Of a stretch of DNA of 43,892 nt, positions 1-7,193 are shown one piece after another. The position numbers and the translations under genes were made by a program. The DNA is from an uncultured Eubacteriales bacterium. GTDB lineage: Bacteria; Bacillota; Clostridia; Christensenellales; Aristaeellaceae. The DNA lies in the NCBI GenBank assembly GCA_900542395.1, contig UQNM01000008.1:1-43892 (forward strand). Reading direction: 5' to 3'. Each line of letters opens with the position of its first letter. Position 1 is the stretch's first letter. Below the pieces are notes generated by a model, which was given only the letters and a program-made list of their open reading frames with translations, was not told the DNA's origin and ran no database searches.

Positions 1-55
1 AGCATCACGGGCAGAAAATGGATTCTATCTATATTTTAGACGAGAAATAGTATAA

Positions 56-97
56 TATGTCCCCCCAATACTGGGTGTCCAGTATTGGGGGGACATA
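56..97. repeat. Perfect 19-bp palindrome, related to one at the right edge
   Basis: Two perfect 19-bp inverted arms (TATGTCCCCCCAATACTGG and its complement) are separated by a 4-nt loop. A diverged version with the same core occurs at 43845-43878. The pair looks like ends of an insertion sequence or a tiny palindromic repeat. No transposase is visible next to this copy. The bases from 98 to 294 are AT-rich compared with the rest and hold no gene I can support. Confidence 0.75.
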
Positions 98-225
98 TCA
101 TTGTCAGGCGGCTTTTTGAAGTCAGAATTTCCATACGCTTCTTTTGCACGGGAATAACGCTTCTTTCTGATGAACGGATTGGTTTGCATCAATTGGCGTA
201 AAATTGGCGTATGGCGTATTCTTTT

Positions 226-272
226 CAAAATAAGAAAGCCCGACTTTTCCCGTCATCGAATCAGGAAAAATC
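226..272 (-). terminator. Possible weak terminator after lysS
   Basis: Downstream of the lysS stop on the minus strand, arms at 264-272 and 242-250 can form a 9-bp stem with one G-U pair. The sequence that follows is T-rich but interrupted. The stem is AT-rich and the loop is long, so this is only a candidate. Confidence 0.3.
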
Positions 273-294
273 AGACTTTCAAATGATGTTAAAA

Positions 295-2232
295 TCAATA
301 GAGCTTCGCGCCCGCCGGGATGCGGTCATCTACCATCAGCAGGTTCAGCTTTTCCTGACCGTCCTCGTGGTGGACGGCGGAAATCAGCATGCCGCAGGAA
401 TCAATGCCCATCATCGGGCGCGGCGGCAGGTTGGTGATGGCGATGCAGGTCTTGCCGACCAGCTCTTCCGGCGCATAGTAGTCGTGAATACCGCTCAGAA
501 TCACGCGATCCGTGCCGGTTCCGTCGTCGAGCGCGAATTTCAGGAGCTTCTTGCTCTTCTTCACGGCTTCGCAGGCCTTGACCTTCACCACGCGGAAATC
601 GCTCTTGGAGAAGGTGTCAAAATCCACGTAATCCGCGAACAGCGGCTCGATCTGCACCTTGCTGAAATCAATCGCGGGCTTCTCGACTTCCTTCGCCGCG
701 TTCTCTTCCTTGGCCTCGGTCTTGGCTTCATCCTTGGCGGACGGCGCGGCGGAGGCGTTCAGCGGCTTCATCGTCGGGAACAGGAGCACGTCGCGGATGG
801 ACGCGGAATCCGTCAGCAGCATCACCAGACGATCCACGCCGAAGCCCAGACCGCCTGTCGGCGGCATGCCGTATTCCAGCGCGCAGAGGTAATCCTCGTC
901 CACGTCCGCGTGCAGACCTTGCGCGCGCTTGGCCGCGGCCTGGGATTCAAAGCGGCCGCGCTGGTCAATCGGGTCGTTCAGCTCGGAGAAGGCGTTGCCC
1001 AGCTCGGAGCAGTTGGCGAAGAACTCGAAGCGCTCGGTCATGTCCGGCTCGTCCTTCTTGCGCTTGGCCAGCGGAGAAATCGCCACCGGGTAATCGGTGA
1101 TGAAGGTCGGCTGAATCAGGTTCGGCTCGACGAACTCATCAAAGCAGGCCTCCAGGCATTCGCCCTTGACCGCATACGGCTCGACGTGCACGCCGCGCGC
1201 CTCGCACTCCCTGCGCGCCTGCTCGTCGCTTTCCCATGCGTAGTAATCCATGCCGGAATACTTCTTGACGGCCTCGGCCATGGTCAGGCGCGTCCACGGG
1301 CCTTCCATGTTGATTTCCTTGCCCTGATACTGAATCTTGAGCGTGCCGCAGACCTTCTTTGTGACGTAGATGTACATCTCCTCCACCAGATCCATGATCT
1401 CCTTGTAATCGGCATAGGCCTGATACAGCTCGATGGAGGTAAATTCCGGGTTGTGGCGCGTGTCCATGCCCTCGTTGCGGAAGATGCGGCCGACCTCGTA
1501 GACCTTGTCAAACCCGCCGACAATCAGGCGCTTGAGGTACAGCTCCGTCTCGATGCGCAGATACATCGGAATATCCAGCGCGTTGTGATGGGTGACGAAA
1601 GAGCGGGAATTGGCGCCGATTTCGATGGTCTGGAGCACCGGGGTATCGACCTCGAGGAAGCCCTTCGCATCCAGGAACTCGCGCAGCGCCTTGAGAATCT
1701 GGCTGCGCTTGATGAAGGTGTCCTTCACCTCCGGGTTGACGATGGTATCCACATAGCGCTGGCGATAGCGCATATCCTGATCGCGCAGGCCGTTCCACTT
1801 CTCCGGCAGCACACGCAGGGATTTGCTCAGCAGCGTCAGGGACGTGGCATGCACAGAGACCTCGCCGGTCTTGGTGCGGAACACAACGCCCTCCACGCCC
1901 AGAATGTCGCCGATATCCATCGTTTTGAAATCGGCATAGACGTCCTCGCCGACATCCTCGCGGCGCACATACGCCTGAATCTGGCCCTCGCCGTCCATCA
2001 TGTGAACGAAGGACGCCTTGCCCATGATTCGGCGGCTCATCATGCGGCCCGCGATGCGGACGGTCTTCCCCTCCAGCGCGTCGAAGTTGCTGAGCACCTC
2101 GGCGGAGGTGTGGGTGCGGTCAAAGCGGGTAATGGTATAGGGATCGCGTCCCTCTTCGCAGTATTTCGCCAGCTTGGCGCGGCGAATCTGCTCCTGCTCG
2201 CTGTACTGCGGCTTTTCAAATTCTTCTGCCAC
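295..2232 (-). CDS. lysS: Lysyl-tRNA synthetase (class II) with extra C-terminal tRNA-binding domain
   Basis: This cytoplasmic enzyme charges tRNA-Lys with lysine using ATP. The N-terminal part has the anticodon-binding OB fold (about residues 55-165). The class II catalytic core follows, with motif 2 around FRNEGMDTRHNPEF and motif 3 around GLGFGVDRLVMLL. A standard bacterial LysRS ends near LLFPTMKP (about residue 495). Here an Ala/Glu/Lys-rich linker follows, then about 125 more residues (521-645) resembling the EMAP-II/Trbp111-type OB domain found at the C-terminus of MetRS. The total is 645 residues against a usual ~500. The start is GTG at 2232, preceded by AGAGG. The gene is 31 bp downstream of greA and shares its promoter. 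The enzyme assignment is certain; the domain fusion is unusual. Confidence 0.97.
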   Translation of the reverse strand: MAEEFEKPQYSEQEQIRRAKLAKYCEEGRDPYTITRFDRTHTSAEVLSNFDALEGKTVRIAGRMMSRRIMGKASFVHMMDGEGQIQAYVRREDVGEDVYADFKTMDIGDILGVEGVVFRTKTGEVSVHATSLTLLSKSLRVLPEKWNGLRDQDMRYRQRYVDTIVNPEVKDTFIKRSQILKALREFLDAKGFLEVDTPVLQTIEIGANSRSFVTHHNALDIPMYLRIETELYLKRLIVGGFDKVYEVGRIFRNEGMDTRHNPEFTSIELYQAYADYKEIMDLVEEMYIYVTKKVCGTLKIQYQGKEINMEGPWTRLTMAEAVKKYSGMDYYAWESDEQARRECEARGVHVEPYAVKGECLEACFDEFVEPNLIQPTFITDYPVAISPLAKRKKDEPDMTERFEFFANCSELGNAFSELNDPIDQRGRFESQAAAKRAQGLHADVDEDYLCALEYGMPPTGGLGFGVDRLVMLLTDSASIRDVLLFPTMKPLNASAAPSAKDEAKTEAKEENAAKEVEKPAIDFSKVQIEPLFADYVDFDTFSKSDFRVVKVKACEAVKKSKKLLKFALDDGTGTDRVILSGIHDYYAPEELVGKTCIAITNLPPRPMMGIDSCGMLISAVHHEDGQEKLNLLMVDDRIPAGAKLY

Positions 2233-2263
2233 GATGGATTCCTCTTTCTGTTCGTTTCACGTC

Positions 2264-2746
2264 TTACAGGGCAATTTCGATAACCTTGATGCGCAGCGCG
2301 CCGCCCGGCGTCTGTGCAACCACCGTCTCTCCAACGTGCGCGCCGACGAGCGCCGCGCCGACCGGGGACTCGTTGGAGAGCTTGCCGTTGGTCGGATCGG
2401 ATTCGGACGTGCCGACGATGGTGTAGGTCTCCTCCTCGTCGGGGTCGTCCTCGTAAACGATGGTCACGCGGGTGCCGAAGCCGACCGTGTCGGTGCTGAT
2501 CTTGCTCTCGTCCACGACGACGGCGTTCTCGATCATGGCCTTCAATTCGGCAATGCGCTGTTCGAGCACAGCCTGATCGTTCTTCGCCGCGTCGTATTCG
2601 GCGTTCTCGCTCAGGTCGCCGTAGGAAATCGCAACCTTGAGCTGCTCGGCGACCTTCATTTTTTCGGTAGTCTCTTTGTATTCAAGCTCTTCCTTCATGC
2701 GCTGAAGGCCTTCGCGGGTAACAACCACATGCTTGGTGTCAGACAT
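2264..2746 (-). CDS. greA: Transcription elongation factor GreA
   Basis: GreA rescues backtracked RNA polymerase by stimulating cleavage of the nascent RNA 3' end. The 160 residues match the usual length. The N-terminal coiled coil carries the family signature GDLSENAEYDAAK at the acidic tip region (about residues 43-55). The C-terminal FKBP-like domain contains SPVGAALVGAHVGE. An AAAAGGAG ribosome binding site lies upstream of the ATG. It is the first gene of a greA-lysS operon driven by a consensus promoter about 100 bp upstream; pairing of greA with lysS is common in Firmicutes. Confidence 0.97.
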   Translation of the reverse strand: MSDTKHVVVTREGLQRMKEELEYKETTEKMKVAEQLKVAISYGDLSENAEYDAAKNDQAVLEQRIAELKAMIENAVVVDESKISTDTVGFGTRVTIVYEDDPDEEETYTIVGTSESDPTNGKLSNESPVGAALVGAHVGETVVAQTPGGALRIKVIEIAL

Positions 2747-2795
2747 CGTTCATCTCTCCTTTTCCTTGCGCGCGCTGCCGCGCGGCAAAACGAGC

Positions 2796-2818
2796 GCCCG
2801 GAATGTTTGCTTCCGGGC
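2796..2818 (-). other. Leader hairpin of greA-lysS
   Basis: An 8-bp GC-rich stem (GCCCGGAA/TTCCGGGC, 7-nt loop) lies between the promoter and greA in the transcribed leader. On the minus strand it is followed by GCTCGTTTTGCC, which is a poor U-tract, so it is not a convincing terminator. It may stabilise the leader. Confidence 0.45.
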
Positions 2819-2836
2819 ATACTGCGATATTCTATG

Positions 2837-2865
2837 ATTATACTCTCCGCGCTCCGGTTTGTCAA
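2837..2865 (-). promoter_or_regulatory. Consensus sigma-A promoter of greA-lysS
   Basis: The minus strand reads TTGACA (2865-2860), 17 nt, TATAAT (2842-2837), a perfect match to the housekeeping consensus. Transcription would begin near 2830 and give a leader of about 85 nt. Confidence 0.85.
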
Positions 2866-2880
2866 TCGACCCGAACGCGG

Positions 2881-2910
2881 AAAATGCAGGCCGTTACAAG
2901 AAAAACGGCC
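2881..2910 (-). terminator. Possible terminator of the small-peptide transcript
   Basis: A GGCCGTT/AACGGCC stem (arms 2889-2895 and 2904-2910) lies downstream of the 43-residue peptide gene on the minus strand and is followed by TGCATTTTCC. The U-tract is weak. If it works, the peptide mRNA would extend across the whole antisense RNA described below. Confidence 0.3.
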
Positions 2911-2916
2911 AACTCA

Positions 2917-2945
2917 TTGACGAGCGGCCGACGTCGTGCTATAAT
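2917..2945 (+). promoter_or_regulatory. Strong promoter of the antisense small RNA
   Basis: TTGACG (2917-2922), 17 nt, TATAAT (2940-2945) on the plus strand. It points into the 3' end of the peptide gene on the opposite strand, with no plus-strand protein gene downstream. The predicted start is near 2952. Confidence 0.75.
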
Positions 2946-2951
2946 CAGGGT

Positions 2952-3026
2952 ACAGCAGCAGGCTTTTGCCTTATTTAGCCCTGCTTACCAGAGCGACCAT
3001 GATGCCCGTCATGGTCGTCTTTTTTC
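2952..3026 (+). ncRNA. Candidate antisense RNA (antitoxin-like), about 75 nt
   Basis: Bounded by the promoter at 2917-2945 and an intrinsic terminator at 2994-3025: a 9-bp stem CGACCATGA/TCATGGTCG with a 6-nt loop, followed by TCTTTTTT. A second stem (AGCAGG 2957-2962 with CCTGCT 2980-2985) lies at the 5' end. The RNA is complementary to the last ~50 nt of the 43-residue peptide gene plus sequence downstream of its stop. This is the geometry of antitoxin RNAs such as RatA and SR4 of Bacillus. Existence and function are inferred from sequence only. Confidence 0.6.
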
Positions 3027-3106
3027 TTTTGCAGGTCTTCCAGCGTCTCGCGAAGCACGAATGCGACGACACATGCGCCGGATATCACAAGCAGAAGGTT
3101 CGGCAT
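2975..3106 (-). CDS. 43-residue single-span membrane peptide, candidate type I toxin
   Basis: The peptide begins MPNLLLVISGACVVAFVL, a hydrophobic helix of about 18 residues. It continues with a charged stretch (RETLEDLQKKKDD) and a His/Gly-rich polar tail ending in KQG. The ribosome binding site AAGGAGGTGA, 5 nt before the ATG, is a full-length match to the 16S anti-Shine-Dalgarno sequence, far stronger than those of neighbouring genes. The gene has its own promoter, and its 3' third is covered by an antisense RNA with a strong promoter and terminator. Size, topology, ribosome binding site and antisense arrangement all resemble type I toxins (TxpA, BsrG, Fst classes). I do not recognise the sequence as a member of any named family, so the toxin role is inference. 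Confidence 0.65.
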   Translation of the reverse strand: MPNLLLVISGACVVAFVLRETLEDLQKKKDDHDGHHGRSGKQG

Positions 3107-3190
3107 GGCTCTCACCTCCTTCCGGTCAAATTCCGGGGTGGAATGGTGTCAAGCCTGCCGCTGTACATCGGAAAGATTTCCGACCTCTTC

Positions 3191-3219
3191 ATTCAATCAC
3201 AGACAACGTCGTTTGTCAA
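3191..3219 (-). promoter_or_regulatory. Promoter of the small membrane peptide, with inverted repeat
   Basis: On the minus strand TTGACA (3219-3214) is followed by 17 nt and TTGAAT (3196-3191), the latter preceded by TGA, an extended -10. A perfect 8-bp inverted repeat AGACAACG/CGTTGTCT (3201-3208, 3222-3229) brackets the -35 box and could be an operator or a structural element. Confidence 0.5.
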
Positions 3220-3341
3220 TCCGTTGTCTGTTTCGATTCCATATTTTGCCGCCATCGGGCGGCTTCAGCTTGTTGACATAAGCAAAATTGACTTAAATAG
3301 CAAAATCAAGAAATTCAGCCATTCTTTCATTTGCGGAAATG

Positions 3342-3378
3342 GCTATTCTCCCCCCCTTCGGGGGGAAAATAGCTTTTT
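3342..3378. terminator. C/G-run hairpin between the YhcH gene and the small-peptide locus
   Basis: A stem of GCTATT plus a run of C pairs with a run of G plus AATAGC; the 3' flank on the plus strand is TTTTT. It lies 33 bp beyond the stop of the minus-strand YhcH gene and probably ends that long transcript, although the better U-tract is on the plus strand, from which nothing obvious reads in. Confidence 0.5.
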
Positions 3379-3410
3379 GTCTACAGTCTGTGCAGCCAAT
3401 CAGGCGGCTT

Positions 3411-3863
3411 TTATTTTAAGCAAAACGCCTCCGGGCAGGGCAGCTTCACCACCCATTTGGTCAGCGTCTCGGCCTGCCCAGGCACGGTCTGCCCGCCGAC
3501 GCGGTGCGCTTCGCCCGGATAAATGGCAACAAACCGCCCTTTTTCCAGCCGAACCGTGTCCGCCCGGCCGCCGCCGACGAGCTTCATCCCGTCGCCGCCA
3601 TTTGGCAGCGGCACGCCGGGCTGCAAGGCGCTCATCGGCGCAAGGTCGATGGTTTCCGCGCCGTCCAGCCCGACCATCAGGTCGATGGTGTGAAAATGCA
3701 CTTCGTACTGCCGTTTTTCCTCCGGCTTCGTCTCGTATTGCTTGTGCCGCACTTCGAAGGGCAGCCCGTCCGTGTCGCCCGACCGATAGCGCGCTTCAAG
3801 TTCTTTCGCATACGGAATGATTCCTTCGTACAGCCCAATCCGTTCCATCGAATCTGTAATCAT
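3411..3863 (-). CDS. YhcH/YjgK/YiaL family protein
   Basis: A 150-residue protein of the YhcH/YjgK/YiaL (EbgC-like) cupin-fold family. Visible family features are the YEVHFHTIDLMVGLDGAE segment near residues 53-70, the conserved GRFVAIYPGEAHRVGG strand near 108-123 and the C-terminal KWVVKLP. Members accompany sugar catabolic genes (sialic acid, beta-galactosides) and are thought to act on sugar intermediates, possibly as anomerases or isomerases; the substrate here is unknown. GGGAGG precedes the ATG. The gene follows the SGNH hydrolase gene by only 15 bp and is probably the last cistron of the transcript. Confidence 0.85.
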   Translation of the reverse strand: MITDSMERIGLYEGIIPYAKELEARYRSGDTDGLPFEVRHKQYETKPEEKRQYEVHFHTIDLMVGLDGAETIDLAPMSALQPGVPLPNGGDGMKLVGGGRADTVRLEKGRFVAIYPGEAHRVGGQTVPGQAETLTKWVVKLPCPEAFCLK

Positions 3864-3878
3864 GGCGCTTCCTCCCGC

Positions 3879-5264
3879 TTAAAACTGCTTTTCGCAGAGC
3901 GTTTCTCCGCTCTCCCTGTCCATCAGCGCGATGCGCACGCCTTCCGGCGCTTCCCCACCGACCTCTTCCTCCACCTTGCCCGCCGCGCGGTCGATGCGCA
4001 CGCGGTAGCTCCGCCCGCTTTCCGCCGCCTCGTCGAGCTTTTCCAGCGGGAACAGGCTGTTCGACCACTTGGCGAACATGTCCTCCTCGAAGATGTGCTC
4101 CCGCGCGATGTTCTGCATCAGCGTCGTCAGTTTCTCGCTGTCAAACAGTGCGCAGCCCGCGCTCACCGTGATCTCGCAGGCGAAATCATCGTCATGCAGC
4201 AGCATCAGCGCGCTTTCAAGCCCGCCTTGATTTTGGAAATCCGCGAGCTTCTTGGCGCGATAGGCCGCCGTGTCGTCCGCCCACGCCGCGTAAGCCGCTT
4301 CCCCGCGCCGGTCGGCGATTTCATAGTGCTCGGCGATGTACCGCCCCAGATAATCCGAAACCTTGCGCGCACCGGAGGGATTCAGATGCTCGTTCGCGTC
4401 GAAGCAGTCCGTCGCGTAATCCGTCACCTGATCCATGCTCACGAAATCGATGAAATCCACGCCGTAGGCCTCGGCGATGCCGCAGACCGCGTTCGCGTCC
4501 ATCTGCTTTTCCTCGTCGGCCGGATAGGGCAGATGCACCAGCAGCACCTCGATCCCCCGCGCCTGACAATCCTCGATGATCCGCCGCAGATAGATGAAGC
4601 CGGTCTGCCCGCTCTCCTCCGTCGCCTGCGCCTCGTCAATCAGATCGTAATCCTGCGCGTCCGCCACGGCGATGACGCTCTTCGCGCCCTTTTCCCGGTT
4701 GTAGACGGGATGAAAATCCGCATCCGTCAGCTTGCTCCAGCGCGTGTGATATTTGCCCAGCGTGAACAGGTATTCCCATTTCATGTCCGCGTAGGCCGTG
4801 CCGCTGTCATCCACCGCGTCCGGGTCGTCCATCAAATCGTTCATCGTCCGTATTTTCGTTTTCGTAATGGGGTAGCAGTCAAACGCCGTGTGCACGTCGC
4901 TGCTGTTGCCGGAAACCTTGTAGCTCTTGCTCACGCCCTGCACATCCAGCACGACCAGCTTCGGCGCGGCGTAATCCAGCGCATTTTGCAGCGCCCAATA
5001 GGTGATCGGCAGCGTGTTGCCGTAGCTGGCGATGTTGTAGCCCGCAATGCCGTATTTTTCCCAGATTTCCATCGGAAAAACGCCCGTGTTCATAATGCTG
5101 TCACCGAGGAAAAGCACGTCGTATTCCCCCGCACGGCTCAAAAACGGCTGCATCTTCTCCCGGCTCTCCTTGCGCTCGACCAGCCTGCTCACGCCCGCGA
5201 CGGCGACCGCCAGCAGCGCGCAGAACACGAATATCTTGAGGAAGCGCCCGATTTTCTTTTTCAT
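3879..5264 (-). CDS. SGNH/GDSL-like protein, DltD/AlgJ-type partner of the MBOAT enzyme
   Basis: A 461-residue membrane-anchored protein: a hydrophobic segment at residues 6-25, then an extracytoplasmic SGNH-hydrolase-like domain. The GDS block DVLFLGDSIMNTG lies near residues 49-61 and the C-terminal Asp/His block DANEHLNPSG near residue 300. Proteins of this sort work with membrane-bound O-acyltransferases to put acyl (often acetyl) groups on cell-wall polymers or exopolysaccharide. I chose the ATG at 5264 because GGGAGA precedes it; an in-frame ATG 12 codons further upstream lacks a good site. The MBOAT gene is upstream, separated by about 390 bp of repeats, with no clear promoter between. 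The acylated polymer is unknown. Confidence 0.8.
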   Translation of the reverse strand: MKKKIGRFLKIFVFCALLAVAVAGVSRLVERKESREKMQPFLSRAGEYDVLFLGDSIMNTGVFPMEIWEKYGIAGYNIASYGNTLPITYWALQNALDYAAPKLVVLDVQGVSKSYKVSGNSSDVHTAFDCYPITKTKIRTMNDLMDDPDAVDDSGTAYADMKWEYLFTLGKYHTRWSKLTDADFHPVYNREKGAKSVIAVADAQDYDLIDEAQATEESGQTGFIYLRRIIEDCQARGIEVLLVHLPYPADEEKQMDANAVCGIAEAYGVDFIDFVSMDQVTDYATDCFDANEHLNPSGARKVSDYLGRYIAEHYEIADRRGEAAYAAWADDTAAYRAKKLADFQNQGGLESALMLLHDDDFACEITVSAGCALFDSEKLTTLMQNIAREHIFEEDMFAKWSNSLFPLEKLDEAAESGRSYRVRIDRAAGKVEEEVGGEAPEGVRIALMDRESGETLCEKQF

Positions 5265-5339
5265 GTTCTCTCCCAAGAGTTTTCCTCTTTCCATACACAT
5301 TGCGATTGGCAGTCCAATGCCATCATTCGGCCTTGTCTA

Positions 5340-5636
5340 CAGCCGACCTCCCTCCCCGAGGGAGGTGCTGCGCGAAGCGAAGCGGAAGGAGTGCGTCTAC
5401 CCGACTCCTTCAGTCACGGCTGCGCCGTGCCAGACCTTCGGCGTTCCGCTTGCCTGCCTCCCGCACAGCGGGCGGCAAGCTCCACGCCCTCAAAGAGGGA
5501 GCTCTTTGGGGAAGTATTACGATGCTGTTTTTTCAAGACAAAACTTTGAAAAACCTCAACCCAACCTCCCTCCCCGAGGGAGGTGCTGAGCGAAGCGAAG
5601 CGGAAGGAGTCTCCGCCCGCAGGCGGTGGAAGGAGT
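5340..5636. repeat. Cluster of GAGGGAGG...GGAAGGAGT dispersed repeats
   Basis: The 391-bp gap between the MBOAT and SGNH genes is filled with copies of a dispersed repeat: ACCTCCCTCCCCGAGGGAGG followed by GCGAAGCGAAGCGGAAGGAGT at 5346-5392 and 5564-5610, an extra CCGCAGGCGGTGGAAGGAGT unit at 5617-5636, and an inverted, diverged copy at about 5402-5513 (CGACTCCTTCAGTCACGG ... CCCTCAAAGAGGGAGC). Related copies lie at 15622-15669 and 33752-33799. Each unit contains short perfect palindromes, and several end next to the stop codon of a minus-strand gene. I see no gene and no clear promoter here. Confidence 0.8.
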
Positions 5637-5655
5637 CCCCCGCAGGCGTCCCGCC

Positions 5656-7188
5656 TCAGAAGTTGAAATAGATGAAGCTCGCCTCGCTGAATCCGCTTCC
5701 CCATACGCCGAGCAGCAACACCGCAATCGTTCCGGCCAGCATCGCCGCCCAGCGAATCGGCAGCGCGCGCGAGGCCAGCCAGCCGCGAACGTCCTTCCCG
5801 TTTTCGCCCAGCAGCGAAACCGCCGCCAGCAGCAAAACGCCGACGGCCAAAATCCGCGCGTCCAGCGGCGAAATGCCGAGGTTATCCAGCCGAACCTGCG
5901 CCCACTCCGGCCGCGCGAAAACGCCGCCCATCATCCGCACCGCGTCACTCGCCGTCGCGCAGCGATCAAAAAACCAGCCGATGTTGACGATCACAAACGT
6001 CCGCAGCACGCGGAACACATGGAAGCCCCGCGTAGCCGTCAGCCGCGCGCAGCGCTCGTTCATCCGCTTATACCGCGGCTCCAGCAGCGCCGTCACCGCC
6101 AAAATCACGCCGTTGTATAAGCCCCAGAGGATGTAATTGCTCGTCGCCCCGTGCCACACGCCGACCAGCGCAAACACGAGGATATTGCCCAGCGCCGCCG
6201 GGAGCGCGCGCGCAAACGCCGCGCCGAATCGCCCCTTCGCCGCTTTGGACAGGCGCGAAACCGGCCTGCTCAGCGCGAAGGGATAGAAGACGTAATCCCG
6301 CATCCACGCGCCAAGGCTGATGTGCCACCTGCGCCAGAAATCGCCCAGCGAAACCGCGAAATACGGCCGCCGGAAATTCTCCGCCAGGCGAATACCGAAC
6401 AGCTCCGCAATGCCCGCGACCAGATCAATGCCGCCGGAAAAATCGCAGTATTGCTGCACGGAATAGGCCAGCACGCCGACGACGGCCATCGCGCCGCCCC
6501 ACGTGCCGCCCGGCGCGTCAAACACGGCGCTGACCATCGGCAGGGCGCGGTCGGCAATGACCATCTTTTTGGCAAGCCCCCAGAGCATCAGCAGAAACGC
6601 GCGCGGCACATCGACCTGCCCGCCGCCCTCCAGCTGCTTTTCCAGCTGATCGTATCGCCCGATCGGGCCCTGAATCACCTGCGGGAAAAACGAAACGAAC
6701 AGCGCGAACCGCGCGAGATTCTTCTGCGGCGCATATTTGCCGTTGTATACGTCCAGCAGATAGCCCATGGATTGGAACGTGTAAAAGCTGATGCCCAGCG
6801 GCAGCAGCAGCCCCAGCGGCGACGCGCCGAACCAGCCGCGCACGTCGTCCGTATATTTGAGCACCGCCAGCAGGCCGAAGTTCAGCAGAAGCGCCGCCAG
6901 CATGACCGCGCGCTGTCTGCGCCTCGCCGCCGCGCGAATCGCCTTTTTCCGCTCCTTTTCCGCCGCCTTGAGCCGCGCCCTCCCGCTTTCGCCGATTCGG
7001 GCAATCGCCAGCGCGGCCAGCCACGTCGTGCCCGTCGTCACCAAAATGAACGGCAGCCCCGCAAGGCTTCTGGATGCGTAAAAGCCATAGCTGGCCAGCA
7101 GCAAAACAACCCAGCGGATTTTGGCCGGGCAGAGATGGTAGACCGCCGCGCAGGCAAAGCCGTAGGCGGCCAGCATGAATAAAGACAT
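5656..7188 (-). CDS. Membrane-bound O-acyltransferase (MBOAT, AlgI/DltB type)
   Basis: A 510-residue polytopic membrane enzyme that transfers acyl groups, probably acetyl, to an extracytoplasmic polymer. The family signature WRRWHISLGAWMRDYVFYP sits near the middle and the catalytic-His block GVWHGATSNYILWGLYNG further on. About ten hydrophobic segments are visible and the length matches the family. The ATG lies 5 bp beyond the aroK stop and its ribosome binding site (GGAG) is inside the end of aroK, so translation is probably coupled to the aromatic operon. The next cistron is an SGNH/DltD-like partner, the usual companion. Joining such a pair to shikimate genes is unusual; whether it has functional meaning is unknown. 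Confidence 0.92.
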   Translation of the reverse strand: MSLFMLAAYGFACAAVYHLCPAKIRWVVLLLASYGFYASRSLAGLPFILVTTGTTWLAALAIARIGESGRARLKAAEKERKKAIRAAARRRQRAVMLAALLLNFGLLAVLKYTDDVRGWFGASPLGLLLPLGISFYTFQSMGYLLDVYNGKYAPQKNLARFALFVSFFPQVIQGPIGRYDQLEKQLEGGGQVDVPRAFLLMLWGLAKKMVIADRALPMVSAVFDAPGGTWGGAMAVVGVLAYSVQQYCDFSGGIDLVAGIAELFGIRLAENFRRPYFAVSLGDFWRRWHISLGAWMRDYVFYPFALSRPVSRLSKAAKGRFGAAFARALPAALGNILVFALVGVWHGATSNYILWGLYNGVILAVTALLEPRYKRMNERCARLTATRGFHVFRVLRTFVIVNIGWFFDRCATASDAVRMMGGVFARPEWAQVRLDNLGISPLDARILAVGVLLLAAVSLLGENGKDVRGWLASRALPIRWAAMLAGTIAVLLLGVWGSGFSEASFIYFNF

Positions 7189-7193
7189 AATTT

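Noticed and set aside
25..228. A 67-codon minus-strand frame near the left edge
   Set aside because: It reads straight through the perfect palindrome at 56-97, has no convincing ribosome binding site and matches nothing I recognise. It could be the tail of a broken gene but cannot be supported.
3273..3301. Promoter-like TTGACA near 3274
   Set aside because: At 17 nt spacing the -10 would be AATAGC, which is too poor, and no gene lies in position to use it.
5300..5704. Short frames translating to LPEGGAERSEAEG-type peptides
   Set aside because: These are translations of the dispersed repeat, not genes.
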